From Atherinomorus stipes (taxonomy: Eukaryota > Chordata > Actinopteri > Atheriniformes > Atherinidae): a stretch of 64,000 bases of DNA. The stretch covers positions 1 through 64,000 of the forward strand of contig JALJCO010010161.1 in assembly GCA_023101725.1 (NCBI GenBank). Reading direction: 5' to 3'. Positions 47,073 through 58,805 of the stretch are shown piece after piece. How positions within the stretch are numbered: position 1 is the stretch's first letter; every line of letters starts with the position of its first letter. Under the pieces are notes generated by a model that did not search any database, was not told where the DNA came from, and saw nothing but the letters and a program-made list of their open reading frames with translations. A program made the translations under genes and the position numbers.

Positions 47073-49430
47073 ACCCATACCGTACCGCACCGTACCGCAC
47101 TGCACCGTACCGTACCGCACCGCACCGCACCGTACCGCACTGCACCGTACCGTACCGCACCGCACCGTACCGTACCGTACCGCACCGCACCGCACCGTAC
47201 CGTACCGTACCGCACCGTACCGTACCGTACCGCACCGCACCGCACCGTACCGTACCGCACCGCACCGCACCGTACCGTACCGCACCGCACCGCACCGCAC
47301 CGCACCGTACCGTACCGTACCGTACCGCACCGCACCGCACCGTACCGTACCGCACCGTACCGCACCGCACCGTACCGTACCGCACCGTACCGCACCGCAC
47401 CGTACCGTACCGCACCGCACCGTACCGTACCGTACCGCACCGTACCGTACCGTACCGCACCGCACCGTACCGCACCACACCGTACCGTACCGTACCGTAC
47501 CGTACCGCACCGCACTGTACCGCACCGTACCGTACCGCACCGTACTGTACCGCACCGTACCGTACCATACCGCACCGTACCGTACCGTACCGCACCGTAC
47601 CGTACCGCACCGTACCGTACCGTACCGTACCGTACCGCACCGCACCGTACCGTACCGCACCGCACCGCACCGTACCGCACCGTACTGTACCGCACCGCAC
47701 CGTACCGTACCGCACCGCACCGTACCGTACCGCACCGTACCGTACCGCACCGTACCGCACCGTACCGTACCGCACCGTACCGCACCGTACCGCACCGTAC
47801 CGCACCGTACCGTACCGCACCGCACCGTACCGCACCGTACCGTACCGTACCGTACCACTGTACCGTACCGCACCGTACCGCACCGCACCGTACCGCACCG
47901 CACCGTGCCGTACCGCACCGCACCGTACCGTGCGTACCGTACCGCACCGTACGCCGCACCGTACCGTACCGCACCGCACCGTACCATACCGCACCGCACC
48001 GTGCACCGTGCCCACCGTACCGCACCGCACCGTACCGTGCCGCATCCCGTACGCACCGTACCGTACCGCACCGTACCGCACCTGCACCGTACCGTACACG
48101 CACCGTGCCGTACCGCACCACCGTACCGCACCGCACCGTACGCACCGCACCGTGCCGCACCACACCGTGCCGCACCGTACCGTACCCGCACCGTTCCGCA
48201 CCGCACCGCACCGTACCGCACCGTGCACCGTACACGTACCGTGCACCCCCGTGCCGTGCCGGCACCGTACTGTACCGTACCGTACCGCTACCGCACCGTG
48301 CCGTGCCGTACCGCGTGCCCGTACCGCACCGTGCCGTACCGCACCGTACCGTACCGCACCGTACCGTACCGTACCGTGCCGTACCGTGCAGCACCGCACC
48401 GTACCGCACCGTGCTGTACTGCACCGTCGCACCGTACCGCACTGCTACCACACCGCACCCGTACCGTACCGTGCCGTGCACCGCACCGTACCGCACCGTA
48501 CCGTACCGTGCCGTACCGCACCGTACCGTGCCACACCGCACTGTACCGTACCGCACCGCACCGTACTGTACCGTACCGTACCATACCGCACCGCACCGTA
48601 CCGTACCATACCGCACCGTACCGTACTGTACCGTACCGTACCGCACCGTGCACCGTACCGCACCGTACCGTACCGCACCGCACCGCACCGTACCGCACCG
48701 TACCGTACCGTACCGTACCGCACCGCACCGTACCGCACCGTACCGCACCGTACCGTACCGCACCGTACCGCACCGTACCGCACCGTACTGTACCGTACCG
48801 TACCGTACCGCACCGTACCGCACCATACTGTACCGCACCGTACCGCACCGCACCGTACCGTACCGTACCGCACCGCACCGTACCGCACCGTACCGTACCG
48901 TACCGCACCGCACCGTACAGCACCGCACCTTACAGCACCGCACCGTACCGCACCGCACCGTACCGCACCGTACAGCACCGTACCGTACAGCACCGTACCG
49001 TACAGCACCGTACCGCACCGTACCACACCGTACCGCACCGCACCGTACCGCACCGTACAGCACCGTACCGCATTGCACCGTACCGCACCATACCGTACCG
49101 TACAGCACCGTACCGCATTGCACCGTACCGCACCATACCGTACCGTACCGCACCGCACCGCACCGTACCGCACCGCACCGTACCGTACCGTACCGCACCG
49201 TACCGTACAGCACCGTACAGCACCGTACCGTACCGCACCGTACCGTACCGTACCGCACCGTACCGTACCGTACCGTACCGCACCGTACCGTACCGCACCA
49301 CCGTACCGTACCGTACCGTACCGTACCGTACCGCACCATACTGTACCGTACCGCACCGCACCGTACAGCACCGCACCGTACCGCACCGCATACCGTACCG
49401 CACCGTACCGTACCGCACCGCACCGTTTCC
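47073..49430. repeat. CpG-dense pentamer satellite (CCGTA/CCGCA)n, about 470 units
   Basis: The array is built from CCGTA and CCGCA in changing order. Neither unit contains a stop trinucleotide in any of the six frames, so frames of more than 800 codons exist on both strands (HRTVPYRTAP-like on plus, RYGAVRCGTV-like on minus). They have no start context, splice signals or domain and are not genes. Nearly every unit carries one CpG. Commonest variants are CTGTA, CTGCA, CCATA and CCACA, the expected products of CpG deamination. Blocks at 47073-47850 and 48480-49425 keep strict 5-bp phase. The centre (47855-48480) is irregular. The right border CCGTTTCCACCGCTCAGTGG..AACAGGGCT resembles a MITE end. 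Confidence 0.97.
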
Positions 49431-49452
49431 ACCGCTCAGTGGAAACAGGGCT
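49425..49452. mobile_element. MITE terminus bordering the pentamer array
   Basis: CCGTTTCCACCGCTCAGTGG then AAACAGGGCT is, on the minus strand, AGCCCTGTTTCCACTGAGCG, closely similar to the AGCCCCGTTTCCACC end at 46230. It can also fold locally (GTTTCCAC with GTGGAAAC). The array therefore lies between two such ends. Confidence 0.65.
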
Positions 49453-51309
49453 AAAGGTGTGTTTCCTGTCTACATCTCTGCTGTAGGACAGCTCGGACTC
49501 TACATGGCCCTCACCGCATGTGGCCCCAGCTGTCCCAGAGATTCAGACAAACATTAATTCAACAAGCCAAATCTCAGACTGTCACATTTTATTCATTAAC
49601 ATCGTTTTAAATTGCAGACCATGAAGTCCTGAAAAGCAGAAGCATCTCCGTTCCACCGTCATTATCCAATCTGTGTAGAAATGCTGAGCAGGAGTGACAC
49701 AGGCATCAATTTGTGTTCATTCCAATCACTGTAGTCACTAAAACTCATTTTAAACTGATTTGGTCATCTTTAAATTGATCACTCTATGCAAGAATTTAGG
49801 CCAATCAAAAAGCTGCATGCCATCTGTAACCTTTACCAAAAGCTGTGTTCCAGCAGGAGTTGATTACGTCGCAGAGGAAAATAATCAATAAAATGATGCA
49901 GATAGGAACAAAATGAGCAAATAGAAAGGCAATTTGTTCTGTATCAATCTGTGATATTGGTTTATAAATTTAATAAGGAGACACTGAAGCAGCAGCACTC
50001 GCTGTTATTTAAGGCAGATGTGCAGTCGGGATCGTTTTAGCTGGAGATGAAACCGATGATGAAAAAAGAAAGTAAAAGCAGACACCTGATGCTGAATGAT
50101 GAATAAAAGGAAAGTTAGAAAGATATTACTTCACCTGCTGTGTTATGCCAAAGGTCAGTTTCCTTAGAGAAGCAGATTCATTGTGTTTGCATCCAGTTTA
50201 GACACATCAGCTCCCAAAGTGGTTCTAATGGAGCCGTAGTTACAAATAGCTCCTCAAATCTGAACAGTTCTGGCTCTCTCACAGGGATGTGAACACCTAG
50301 GAGGTAAAACCCAGCAATAGCAAAGCAATAACTCACCAATTAAGTGGCCAAACACACTGTTGAACACAGTACGGCACAATCAATGTTTGATCCGACAACT
50401 AAAGGCCCACAGGACTCCGCTGACTGATCCTTTTGTACTTAAAAAGATAAAACCACGCAGCACTGATGGCAAAATAGTTGTTAAAAAGAAAAGAATGCAT
50501 AAACAGTTTTCTGCTCGGGCACGAGGCATCAAAGACAGACAGCGTGCACGGCGAGCTGCTTAATCCCAGCTGGCCGCGTCTTATTGCCGACGGTGCACAC
50601 GGCCACGAGAGACTCGGAGGTACAGTCGCATTACTGCTGCCGGAGAGCAGACAGCCGAGATGCAGCAGATCAGGTTACTGACGGAGGTCACCTCCATCTG
50701 CAGAGCTCAAACCGGACCAAATATTCTCCCACTCAGCTCATCGTGCACGACCGGCAGGCTGGCCAAGCTGATAACCGAGCTCACAAGCCAAGGTCTTCAG
50801 AGGTCAGACTTACTGTAGATACCAATGTGATGCCAAGTCTGAGGAAGTTAAAATAGAGGGAACAGACGTAGATCATCTCAGAACTTAGAAATCAGTTCAA
50901 GCTGGTTGATTTAGAAATAAATGTAACCAGTAAAGTTGGGATAACTCATTTTGAAACATTGGGTATGTTCATTTCATTTAATGATTTTTATTTGCCCGGT
51001 GTTCTGACATTTCAGAAGTACCCATGCCTTCTGCACATGTGCACAACACAGAAACGTCATAGGTGTGTAGTTTGAGGACACTCCCGTATATCCATGGTCC
51101 CCTCAACTCCGTTGTTTATACAGCTGAACCTCGTTGTTGTTTTCATCAGCTGTTGTAGATGCTATTCACTTTTTGAAATTATAAAGTGTGCAAATAAAGA
51201 TAGTTTGTCTTCCGAAATTATTCATAAATTTGAGTTTGAAATGATTTATAATCAATGTAGTATCTGTAGGGGTTGTACTGATGATGGGGTACAAGGTTTT
51301 GCATCACAA
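49453..51309. other. Unclassified intronic DNA between two satellite arrays
   Basis: No gene or element recognised. Overlapping plus-strand frames at 50360-50856 (67-90 codons) are basic and low in hydrophobics, with no family resemblance. A 94-codon frame at 51094-51378 enters the first unit of the 58-bp array. Confidence 0.45.
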
Positions 51310-54300
51310 GCACAGTGTGACGGGTCATTTTCACCGTGGAATCATCCTACCTGCATAAATGTAAGTAGCACAGTGTGACGGGTCATTTTTACCGTGGAAT
51401 CATCCTACCTGCATAAATGTAAGTAGCACAGTGTGACGGGTCATTTTTACCGTGGAATCATCCTACCTGCATAAATGTAAGTAGCACAGTGTGACGGGTC
51501 ATTTTTACCGTGGAATCATCCTACCTGCATAAATGTAAGTAGCACAGTGTGACGGGTCATTTTCACCGTGGAATCATCCTACCTGCATAAATGTAAGTAG
51601 CACAGTGTGACGGGTCATTTTCACCGTGGAATCATCCTACCTGCATAAATGTAAGTAGCACAGTGTGACGGGTCATTTTTACCGTGGAATCATCCTACCT
51701 GCATAAATGTAAGTAGCACAGTGTGACGGGTCATTTTCACCGTGGAATCATCCTACCTGCATAAATGTAAGTAGCACGGTGTGACGGGTCATTTTTACCG
51801 TGGAATCATCCTACCTGCATAAATGTAAGTAGCACAGTGTGACGGGTCATTTTTACCGTGGAATCATCCTACCTGCATAAATGTAAGTAGCACAGTGTGA
51901 CGGGTCATTTTTACCGTGGAATCATCCTACCTGCATAAATGTAAGTAGCACAGTGTGACGGGTCATTTTTACCGTGGAATCATCCTACCTGCATAAATGT
52001 AAGTAGCACAGTGTGACGGGTCATTTTTACTGTGGAATCATCCTACCTGCATAAATGTAAGTAGCACAGTGTGACGGGTCATTTTCACCGTGGAATCATC
52101 CTACCTGCATAAATGTAAGTAGCACAGTGTGACGGGTCATTTTCACCGTGGAATCATCCTACCTGCATAAATGTAAGTAGCACAGTGTGACGGGTCATTT
52201 TTACCGTGGAATCATCCTACCTGCATAAATGTAAGTAGCACAGTGTGACGGGTCATTTTTACCGTGGAATCATCCTACCTGCATAAATGTAAGTAGCACA
52301 GTGTGACGGGTCATTTTCACCGTGGAATCATCCTACCTGCATAAATGTAAGTAGCACGGTGTGACGGGTCATTTTTACCGTGGAATCATCCTACCTGCAT
52401 AAATGTAAGTAGCACAGTGTGACGGGTCATTTTTACCGTGGAATCATCCTACCTGCATAAATGTAAGTAGCACAGTGTGACGGGTCATTTTTACCGTGGA
52501 ATCATCCTACCTGCATAAATGTAAGTAGCACAGTGTGACGGGTCATTTTTACTGTGGAATCATCCTACCTGCATAAATGTAAGTAGCACAGTGTGACGGG
52601 TCATTTTTACCGTGGAATCATCCTACCTGCATAAATGTAAGTAGCACAGTGTGACGGGTCATTTTTACCGTGGAATCATCCTACCTGCATAAATGTAAGT
52701 AGCACAGTGTGACGGGTCATTTTTACTGTGGAATCATCCTACCTGCATAAATGTAAGTAGCACAGTGTGACGGGTCATTTTTACCGTGGAATCATCCTAC
52801 CTGCATAAATGTAAGTAGCACAGTGTGACGGGTCATTTTCACCGTGGAATCATCCTACCTGCATAAATGTAAGTAGCGCGGTGTGACGGGTCATTTTTAC
52901 CGTGGAATCATCCTACCTGCATAAATGTAAGTAGCACAGTGTGACGGGTCATTTTTACCGTGGAATCATCCTACCTGCATAAATGTAAGTAGCACAGTGT
53001 GACGGGTCATTTTTACCGTGGAATCATCCTACCTGCATAAATGTAAGTAGCACAGTGTGACGGGTCATTTTTACTGTGGAATCATCCTACCTGCATAAAT
53101 GTAAGTAGCACAGTGTGACGGGTCATTTTCACCGTGGAATCATCCTACCTGCATAAATGTAAGTAGCACAGTGTGACGGGTCATTTTCACCGTGGAATCA
53201 TCCTACCTGCATAAATGTAAGTAGCACAGTGTGACGGGTCATTTTTACCGTGGAATCATCCTACCTGCATAAATGTAAGTAGCACAGTGTGACGGGTCAT
53301 TTTTACCGTGGAATCATCCTACCTGCATAAATGTAAGTAGCACAGTGTGACGGGTCATTTTTACCGTGGAATCATCCTACCTGCATAAATGTAAGTAGCA
53401 CAGTGTGACGGGTCATTTTCACCGTGGAATCATCCTACCTGCATAAATGTAAGTAGCACAGTGTGACGGGTCATTTTTACCGTGGAATCATCCTACCTGC
53501 ATAAATGTAAGTAGCACAGTGTGACGGGTCATTTTCACCGTGGAATCATCCTACCTGCATAAATGTAAGTAGCACAGTGTGACGGGTCATTTTCACCGTG
53601 GAATCATCCTACCTGCATAAATGTAAGTAGCACAGTGTGACGGGTCATTTTTACCGTGGAATCATCCTACCTGCATAAATGTAAGTAGCACAGTGTGACG
53701 GGTCATTTTTACCGTGGAATCATCCTACCTGCATAAATGTAAGTAGCACAGTGTGACGGGTCACTTTCACCGTGGAATCATCCTACCTGCATAAATGTAA
53801 GTAGCACAGTGTGACGGGTCATTTTCACCGTGGAATCATCCTACCTGCATAAATGTAAGTAGCACAGTGTGACGGGTCATTTTTACCGTGGAATCATCCT
53901 ACCTGCATAAATGTAAGTAGCACAGTGTGACGGGTCATTTTCACCGTGGAATCATCCTACCTGCATAAATGTAAGTAGCACAGTGTGACGGGTCTTTTTC
54001 ACCGTGGAATCATCCTACCTGCATAAATGTAAGTAGCGCAGTGTGACGGGTCATTTTTACCGTGGAATCATCCTACCTGCATAAATGTAAGTAGCACAGT
54101 GTGACGGGTCATTTTTACCGTGGAATCATCCTACCTGCATAAATGTAAGTAGCACAGTGTGACGGGTCATTTTTACTGTGGAATCATCCTACCTGCATAA
54201 ATGTAAGTAGCACAGTGTGACGGGTCATTTTTACCGTGGAATCATCCTACCTGCATAAATGTAAGTAGCACAGTGTGACGGGTCATTTTTACCGTGGAAT

Positions 54301-55961
54301 CATCCTACCTGCATAAATGTAAGTAGCGCAGTGTGATGGGTCATTTTCACCGTGGAATCATCCTACCTGCATAAATGTAAGTAGCACAGTGTGACGGGTC
54401 ATTTTTACCGTGGAATCATCCTACCTGCATAAATGTAAGTAGCACAGTGTGACGGGTCATTTTCACCGTGGAATCATCCTACCTGCATAAATGTAAGTAG
54501 CACAGTGTGACGGGTCATTTTTACTGTGGAATCATCCTACCTGCATAAATGTAAGTAGCACAGTGTGATGGGTCATTTTTACCGTGGAATCATCCTACCT
54601 GCATAAATGTAAGTAGCACAGTGTGACGGGTCATTTTCACCGTGGAATCATCCTACCTGCATAAATGTAAGTAGCACAGTGTGACGGGTCATTTTTACCG
54701 TGGAATCATCCTACCTGCATAAATGTAAGTAGCACAGTGTGACGGGTCATTTTTACCGTGGAATCATCCTACCTGCATAAATGTAAGTAGCACAGTGTGA
54801 CGGGTCATTTTCACCGTGGAATCATCCTACCTGCATAAATGTAAGTAGCACAGTGTGACGGGTCATTTTTACCGTGGAATCATCCTACCTGCATAAATGG
54901 AAGTAGCACAGTGTGACGGGTCATTTTTACCGTGGAATCATCCTACCTGCATAAATGTAAGTAGCACAGTGTGACGGGTCATTTTTACTGTGGAATCATC
55001 CTACCTGCATAAATGTAAGTAGCACAGTGTGATGGGTCATTTTTACCGTGGAATCATCCTACCTGCATAAATGTAAGTAGCACAGTGTGACGGGTCATTT
55101 TTACCGTGGAATCATCCTACCTGCATAAATGTAAGTAGCACAGTGTGACGGGTTATTTTTACCGTGGAATCATCCTACCTGCATAAATGTAAGTAGCACA
55201 GTGTGACGGGTCATTTTCACCGTGGAATCATCCTACCTGCATAAATGTAAGTAGCACAGTGTGACGGGTCATTTTCACCGTGGAATCATCCTACCTGCAT
55301 AAATGTAAGTAGCACAGTGTGACGGGTCATTTTCACCGTGGAATCATCCTACCTGCATAAATGTAAGTAGCACAGTGTGACGGGTCATTTTCACCGTGGA
55401 ATCATCCTACCTGCATAAATGTAAGTAGCACAGTGTGACGGGTCATTTTTACCGTGGAATCATCCTACCTGCATAAATGTAAGTAGCACAGTGTGACGGG
55501 TCATTTTTACCGTGGAATCATCCTACCTGCATAAATGTAAGTAGCACAGTGTGACGGGTCATTTTTACCGTGGAATCATCCTACCTGCATAAATGTAAGT
55601 AGCACAGTGTGACGGGTCATTTTTACCGTGGAATCATCCTACCTGCATAAATGTAAGTAGCACAGTGTGACGGGTCATTTTTACCGTGGAATCATCCTAC
55701 CTGCATAAATGTAAGTAGCACAGTGTGACGGGTCATTTTCACCGTGGAATCATCCTACCTGCATAAATGTAAGTAGCACAGTGTGACGGGTCATTTTCAC
55801 CGTGGAATCATCCTACCTGCATAAATGTAAGTAGCACAGTGTGACGGGTCATTTTTACCGTGGAATCATCCTACCTGCATAAATGTAAGTAGCACAGTGT
55901 GACGGGTCATTTTCACCGTGGAATCATCCTACCTGCATAAATGTAAGTAGCACAGTGTGAC
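51310..55961. repeat. 58-bp satellite, exactly 80 units plus 12 bp, no indels
   Basis: The unit starts GCACAGTGTGACGGGTCATT, continues TTTACCGTGGAATCATCCTA and ends CCTGCATAAATGTAAGTA. The distance between the first (51310) and last (55950) unit starts is 4640 bp, exactly 80 x 58, so no unit has gained or lost a base. About one third of units have TTTTCACC and two thirds TTTTTACC. Rarer variants are ACTGTGG, CACGGTG, GCGCAGTG, GATGGG and single private changes (TCACTTT at unit 43, TCTTTTT at 47, GGTTATT at 67, AAATGGAAG at 62). On plus, each unit contains GTAAGT. On minus, each contains TTTATGCAGGTAGG. No long open frame. Young or actively homogenised. Confidence 0.98.
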
Positions 55962-57190
55962 AGCTTTAAGTAGCAGCCCACTGCTCTCTGATGCTTACAG
56001 TACAGAGATGGTGAAATGCAGAGCCCTAATTTCCCCTTGGGGATCTTACCAGTATGACAAAAAATAAATAAACAAATAAAAATAAAACATGGCCTATTTA
56101 CTTTTACTTGTATGTCACAGTTCTGCTTCTCCTGACTTCAGACCCAAAACACTGTCTCAGTTGGACCATATCAAGCTATTTCTTATACTGTATGTGCTAC
56201 GACTGTAGTAATACGACACATTTACCTTAAGCTAGGGGTGTGAGGGGGCACATTATGCTCTCATTATGTGCAATGTAAATACTGCCTATTGTATACACTG
56301 TATTCACTGACATTGTTATATGTTGGTATTCTTATATTTTGTTTCTTGTATGATGTTAATATGGGATGGGTTGCAATTTTATGACTTATGTTTTCTTTTA
56401 TTTGCTTTTGCACTTTATTTTTGATCTAACAATTCTTATTTTCTCTGTCTGAACACAGGAATGATGCAGAATGCAGAAAAATGATTTCACCCAAGGAATT
56501 CTGATTCTGACATTGCTGATTATACAGAAATTGTCACATTTGATTTTGACTGATAAAATATAAAATCAGTGAATGAAAATGAGAAAAAAAAATTTCCCTG
56601 ACTGAGTCTGAGTTGTGGAGAAAGAATGAAAGGAGCAAATGAGCATATTCCTGAACAATCCAGCTGTAACATAAACAAAATATTTGTGTGTGGCGATCTT
56701 CGCGTAACCAGCAGAATGACAGCCCCCCACCCTGTCAGAACTTTGGATATTGGAAAACAACACATTGCTGTACATCACAACAGCAGCAAAATCAAAGCGA
56801 GGCTTTGTTTTCCATTACCAGCCAACCTGGGAACATAAAACAAAAGTGTGCCTTTGCAATATTAAGCAGCCCGTTTCCTTTAAGTGCTCTCCAGTCATGC
56901 ATCACAGGAAGACTGACCTGTCAAGGTCAGAGGAAACTGGTATTTCTCTTTGAATCTTCTCTGATTTGGGGTTTAATATGCTGTTGTGTGGGATAATATC
57001 ATTTCATCTCAGCATTAAATGTCTTTTGGGTTAAAATATTGAATAACCTATATGACAAAACTGCTTCCAGCAGTGTTAAATGTGTTTTTACAGCAGTGAG
57101 CTGTAAGGGGGGCTCTACATTCTAACTCTGTCAGGTATGGGACATGAACACTGGCAGATGGAGGAGTTTCTTTGGATATTTGCAGAACCT
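55962..57190. other. Unclassified intronic DNA with a LINE-like tail at 56028-56090
   Basis: GCCCTAATTTCCCCTTGGGG followed by ATC and A-rich AAATAAATAAAC sequence resembles the 3' end of fish non-LTR elements ('aatttccccttggggatcaataaagt'). Otherwise nothing is recognised. The short frames around 56520-56996 have no domain. Confidence 0.4.
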
Positions 57191-57264
57191 ACAGTCGTCC
57201 TCAAAATCGTCCATACCCTCAAATTAAAGGAGGAAAAAAATCTGCTGGCAGCAAAATAAGTTGA

Positions 57265-57870
57265 GGGGGAGGGAAGTGTTGAGGGTAGGGAGAGGGGTTG
57301 GGGGCAGAGGGAGGAGTGAGTGTGGATATGGAAGCTCGGAGGGTGGAGCAGGTTGTTGCATGTGTGTGGGGGGAGTGCATGTGGGTGTTGGAGGGTATTG
57401 TGAGGTGGGGGGTAAGTGTGTAGGGTAGAGGGAGGAGGGTGTTGGGGGCAGAGGGAGGGGTGAGTGTGGATATGGAAGGTCGGGGGGTGGAGCGGGATGG
57501 TGCATGTGTGTGGGGGGGAGTGCATGTGGGTGTTGGAGGGTATCGGGAGGTGGGGGGTAAGTGTGTAGGGTGGAGGGTGGAGGGTGTTGGGGGCAGAGGG
57601 AGGAGTGAGTGTGGATATGTAAGGTTGGAGGGTGGAGCGGGTTGTTGCATGTGTGTGGGGGGGAGTGCATGTGGGTGTTGGGGGTATTGTGTGTGGGGTA
57701 TGTGTGTGTGTGTGTGTGTGTGTGTGGGGGGGAGGGAGGGGTGAGTGTGGTATGGAAGCTCGGAGGGTGTGAGGGGGGTGGGGCAGGGGTGTGGGGGGGG
57801 GGCATGGCGTGTGTTGGGGGGTATGTGTGTGGGGAGTGTGTGTGTGTTTGTGTGAGTGTGGGGGTGGTAG
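57265..57870. repeat. GT/GGG-rich minisatellite, period about 145 bp
   Basis: GAGTGAGTGTGGATATGGAA or a close variant appears at about 57313, 57459, 57602 and 57738, each followed by GTGCATGTGTGTGG and GGTGTTGGAGGGTAT-type sequence. About three to four units, then degenerate GT to 57870. On the minus strand it reads as proline/histidine/threonine-rich frames up to 313 codons, which are artefacts. Confidence 0.9.
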
Positions 57871-58108
57871 TGGTTCCTGCGCCCTGGTGTCAGGTGTGTG
57901 CAGGACTGTATCACCTCGGGAGCTATTAGGGGCTGGCCTGTGCTGGGGGGGAGTCTTTGCTTCCCATGCGGGGGTCCGGTCCTCCTGGGTGTTGGTTGGG
58001 TGTCTCAGGCCTTGCGGGCTTCCTCCTCCTTGCAGAGACGAGGGCTGCATCTGCATGACTGTATCACCATGGAGACCCTTCTATTATGATGATGATGCTG
58101 TGACCTCG

Positions 58109-58222
58109 CTGCTTCCCATTGCGATGACTAGGTTGTACCTCTTCTCTACTTCCCATTGCGATGACTAGGTTGTACCTCTTCTCTACTTCCCATTGCGATG
58201 ACTAGGTTGTACCTCTTCTCTG
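58109..58222. repeat. 37-bp triplicate
   Basis: TCCCATTGCGATGACTAGGT followed by TGTACCTCTTCTCTACT occurs three times head to tail with almost no change; the third copy ends TCTCTGCG. Confidence 0.9.
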
Positions 58223-58760
58223 CGTAGTTCTGCGTGTGTTTGTATGATCTGAGGATATTTAAGCCACCTGCAGGTCCTCCTGTAGGGGATTGCTTGTTTT
58301 GTTTTCCAACAGAGACCTTGGTTGTTTAGGGATCGCTGTACAGATGTACCAGTGAACTGTGTAAGTGGATTCATGTTTTCTCTCCTCTCTCTCTTCCTCT
58401 TCCTTACTCCTTTCTCTCTGTTTCACTTTCTATCATTGCCTCTGTTAACTTTCATTTCTCCTTGTCAGGCCCAGCAGTATGATATGGAATGGTGTTATAA
58501 ACAAATGTTTAATTAAAGAAATAAAATGAATAAACAGGATATCAAGGGGAGTGTTGTGTTCATGAAGCTCCCCTTGGCAAAGCAAAACTGTTAAACACAA
58601 TAAAGCAACCAGATCACCATTCTGCTGCTACCATGCTGGACAGGACAAGTTAGAGAAGAAAAAAAAGAGAAAAAAAAGTTGGAAGTGACAAATGTAATGA
58701 TAAACAAAAATTCTATGAAAATCATGACACTGAATTTGGCTTGTGATTCAACAAACAATA

Positions 58761-58761
<1 letters not shown>

Positions 58762-58802
<41 letters not shown>
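58762..58802. repeat. (CA)n microsatellite
   Basis: About 20 CA units inside family A copy 3, at the position where copies 1 and 2 have A-rich CACAAAAAA sequence, so it expanded in place. Confidence 0.95.

Positions 58803-58805
<3 letters not shown>

Larger units (their letters stand above)
57265..58675 (+). mobile_element. 1.4 kb insertion (family B copy 2) inside family A copy 3
   Basis: Flanked by AAGTTGA and AAGTTGGA, a likely target-site duplication. Its 3' third (from about 58440) matches 20940-21178: TTGTCAGGCCCAGCAGTATG, AAGCTCCCCTTGGCAAAGCA and GGACAGGACAAGTTAG, ending in an A-rich tail. That, with the duplication, points to a retroposed element on the plus strand. Its 5' part is a GT-rich minisatellite, and CATTGCGATGACTAGGTTGT is repeated three times in between. 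No reverse transcriptase domain is visible, so it is non-autonomous or truncated. Confidence 0.65.

Noticed and set aside
46940..49454. Open reading frames of 818-830 codons on both strands (YRTVPHRTAP / RYGAVRCGTV repeats)
   Set aside because: They are translations of a pentamer satellite that cannot form stop codons in any frame; several frames are open at once, there are no domains, and the centre shifts phase freely.
51094..51378. 94-codon frame with several cysteines ending in the first 58-bp unit
   Set aside because: No known domain, ends inside satellite, and the cysteine spacing fits no finger I recognise. The following GTAAGT is present in every satellite unit.
57115..58056. 313-codon proline/histidine/threonine-rich frame on the minus strand
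   Set aside because: It is the complement of the GT/GGG-rich minisatellite and crosses the boundary between an MITE and the insertion.
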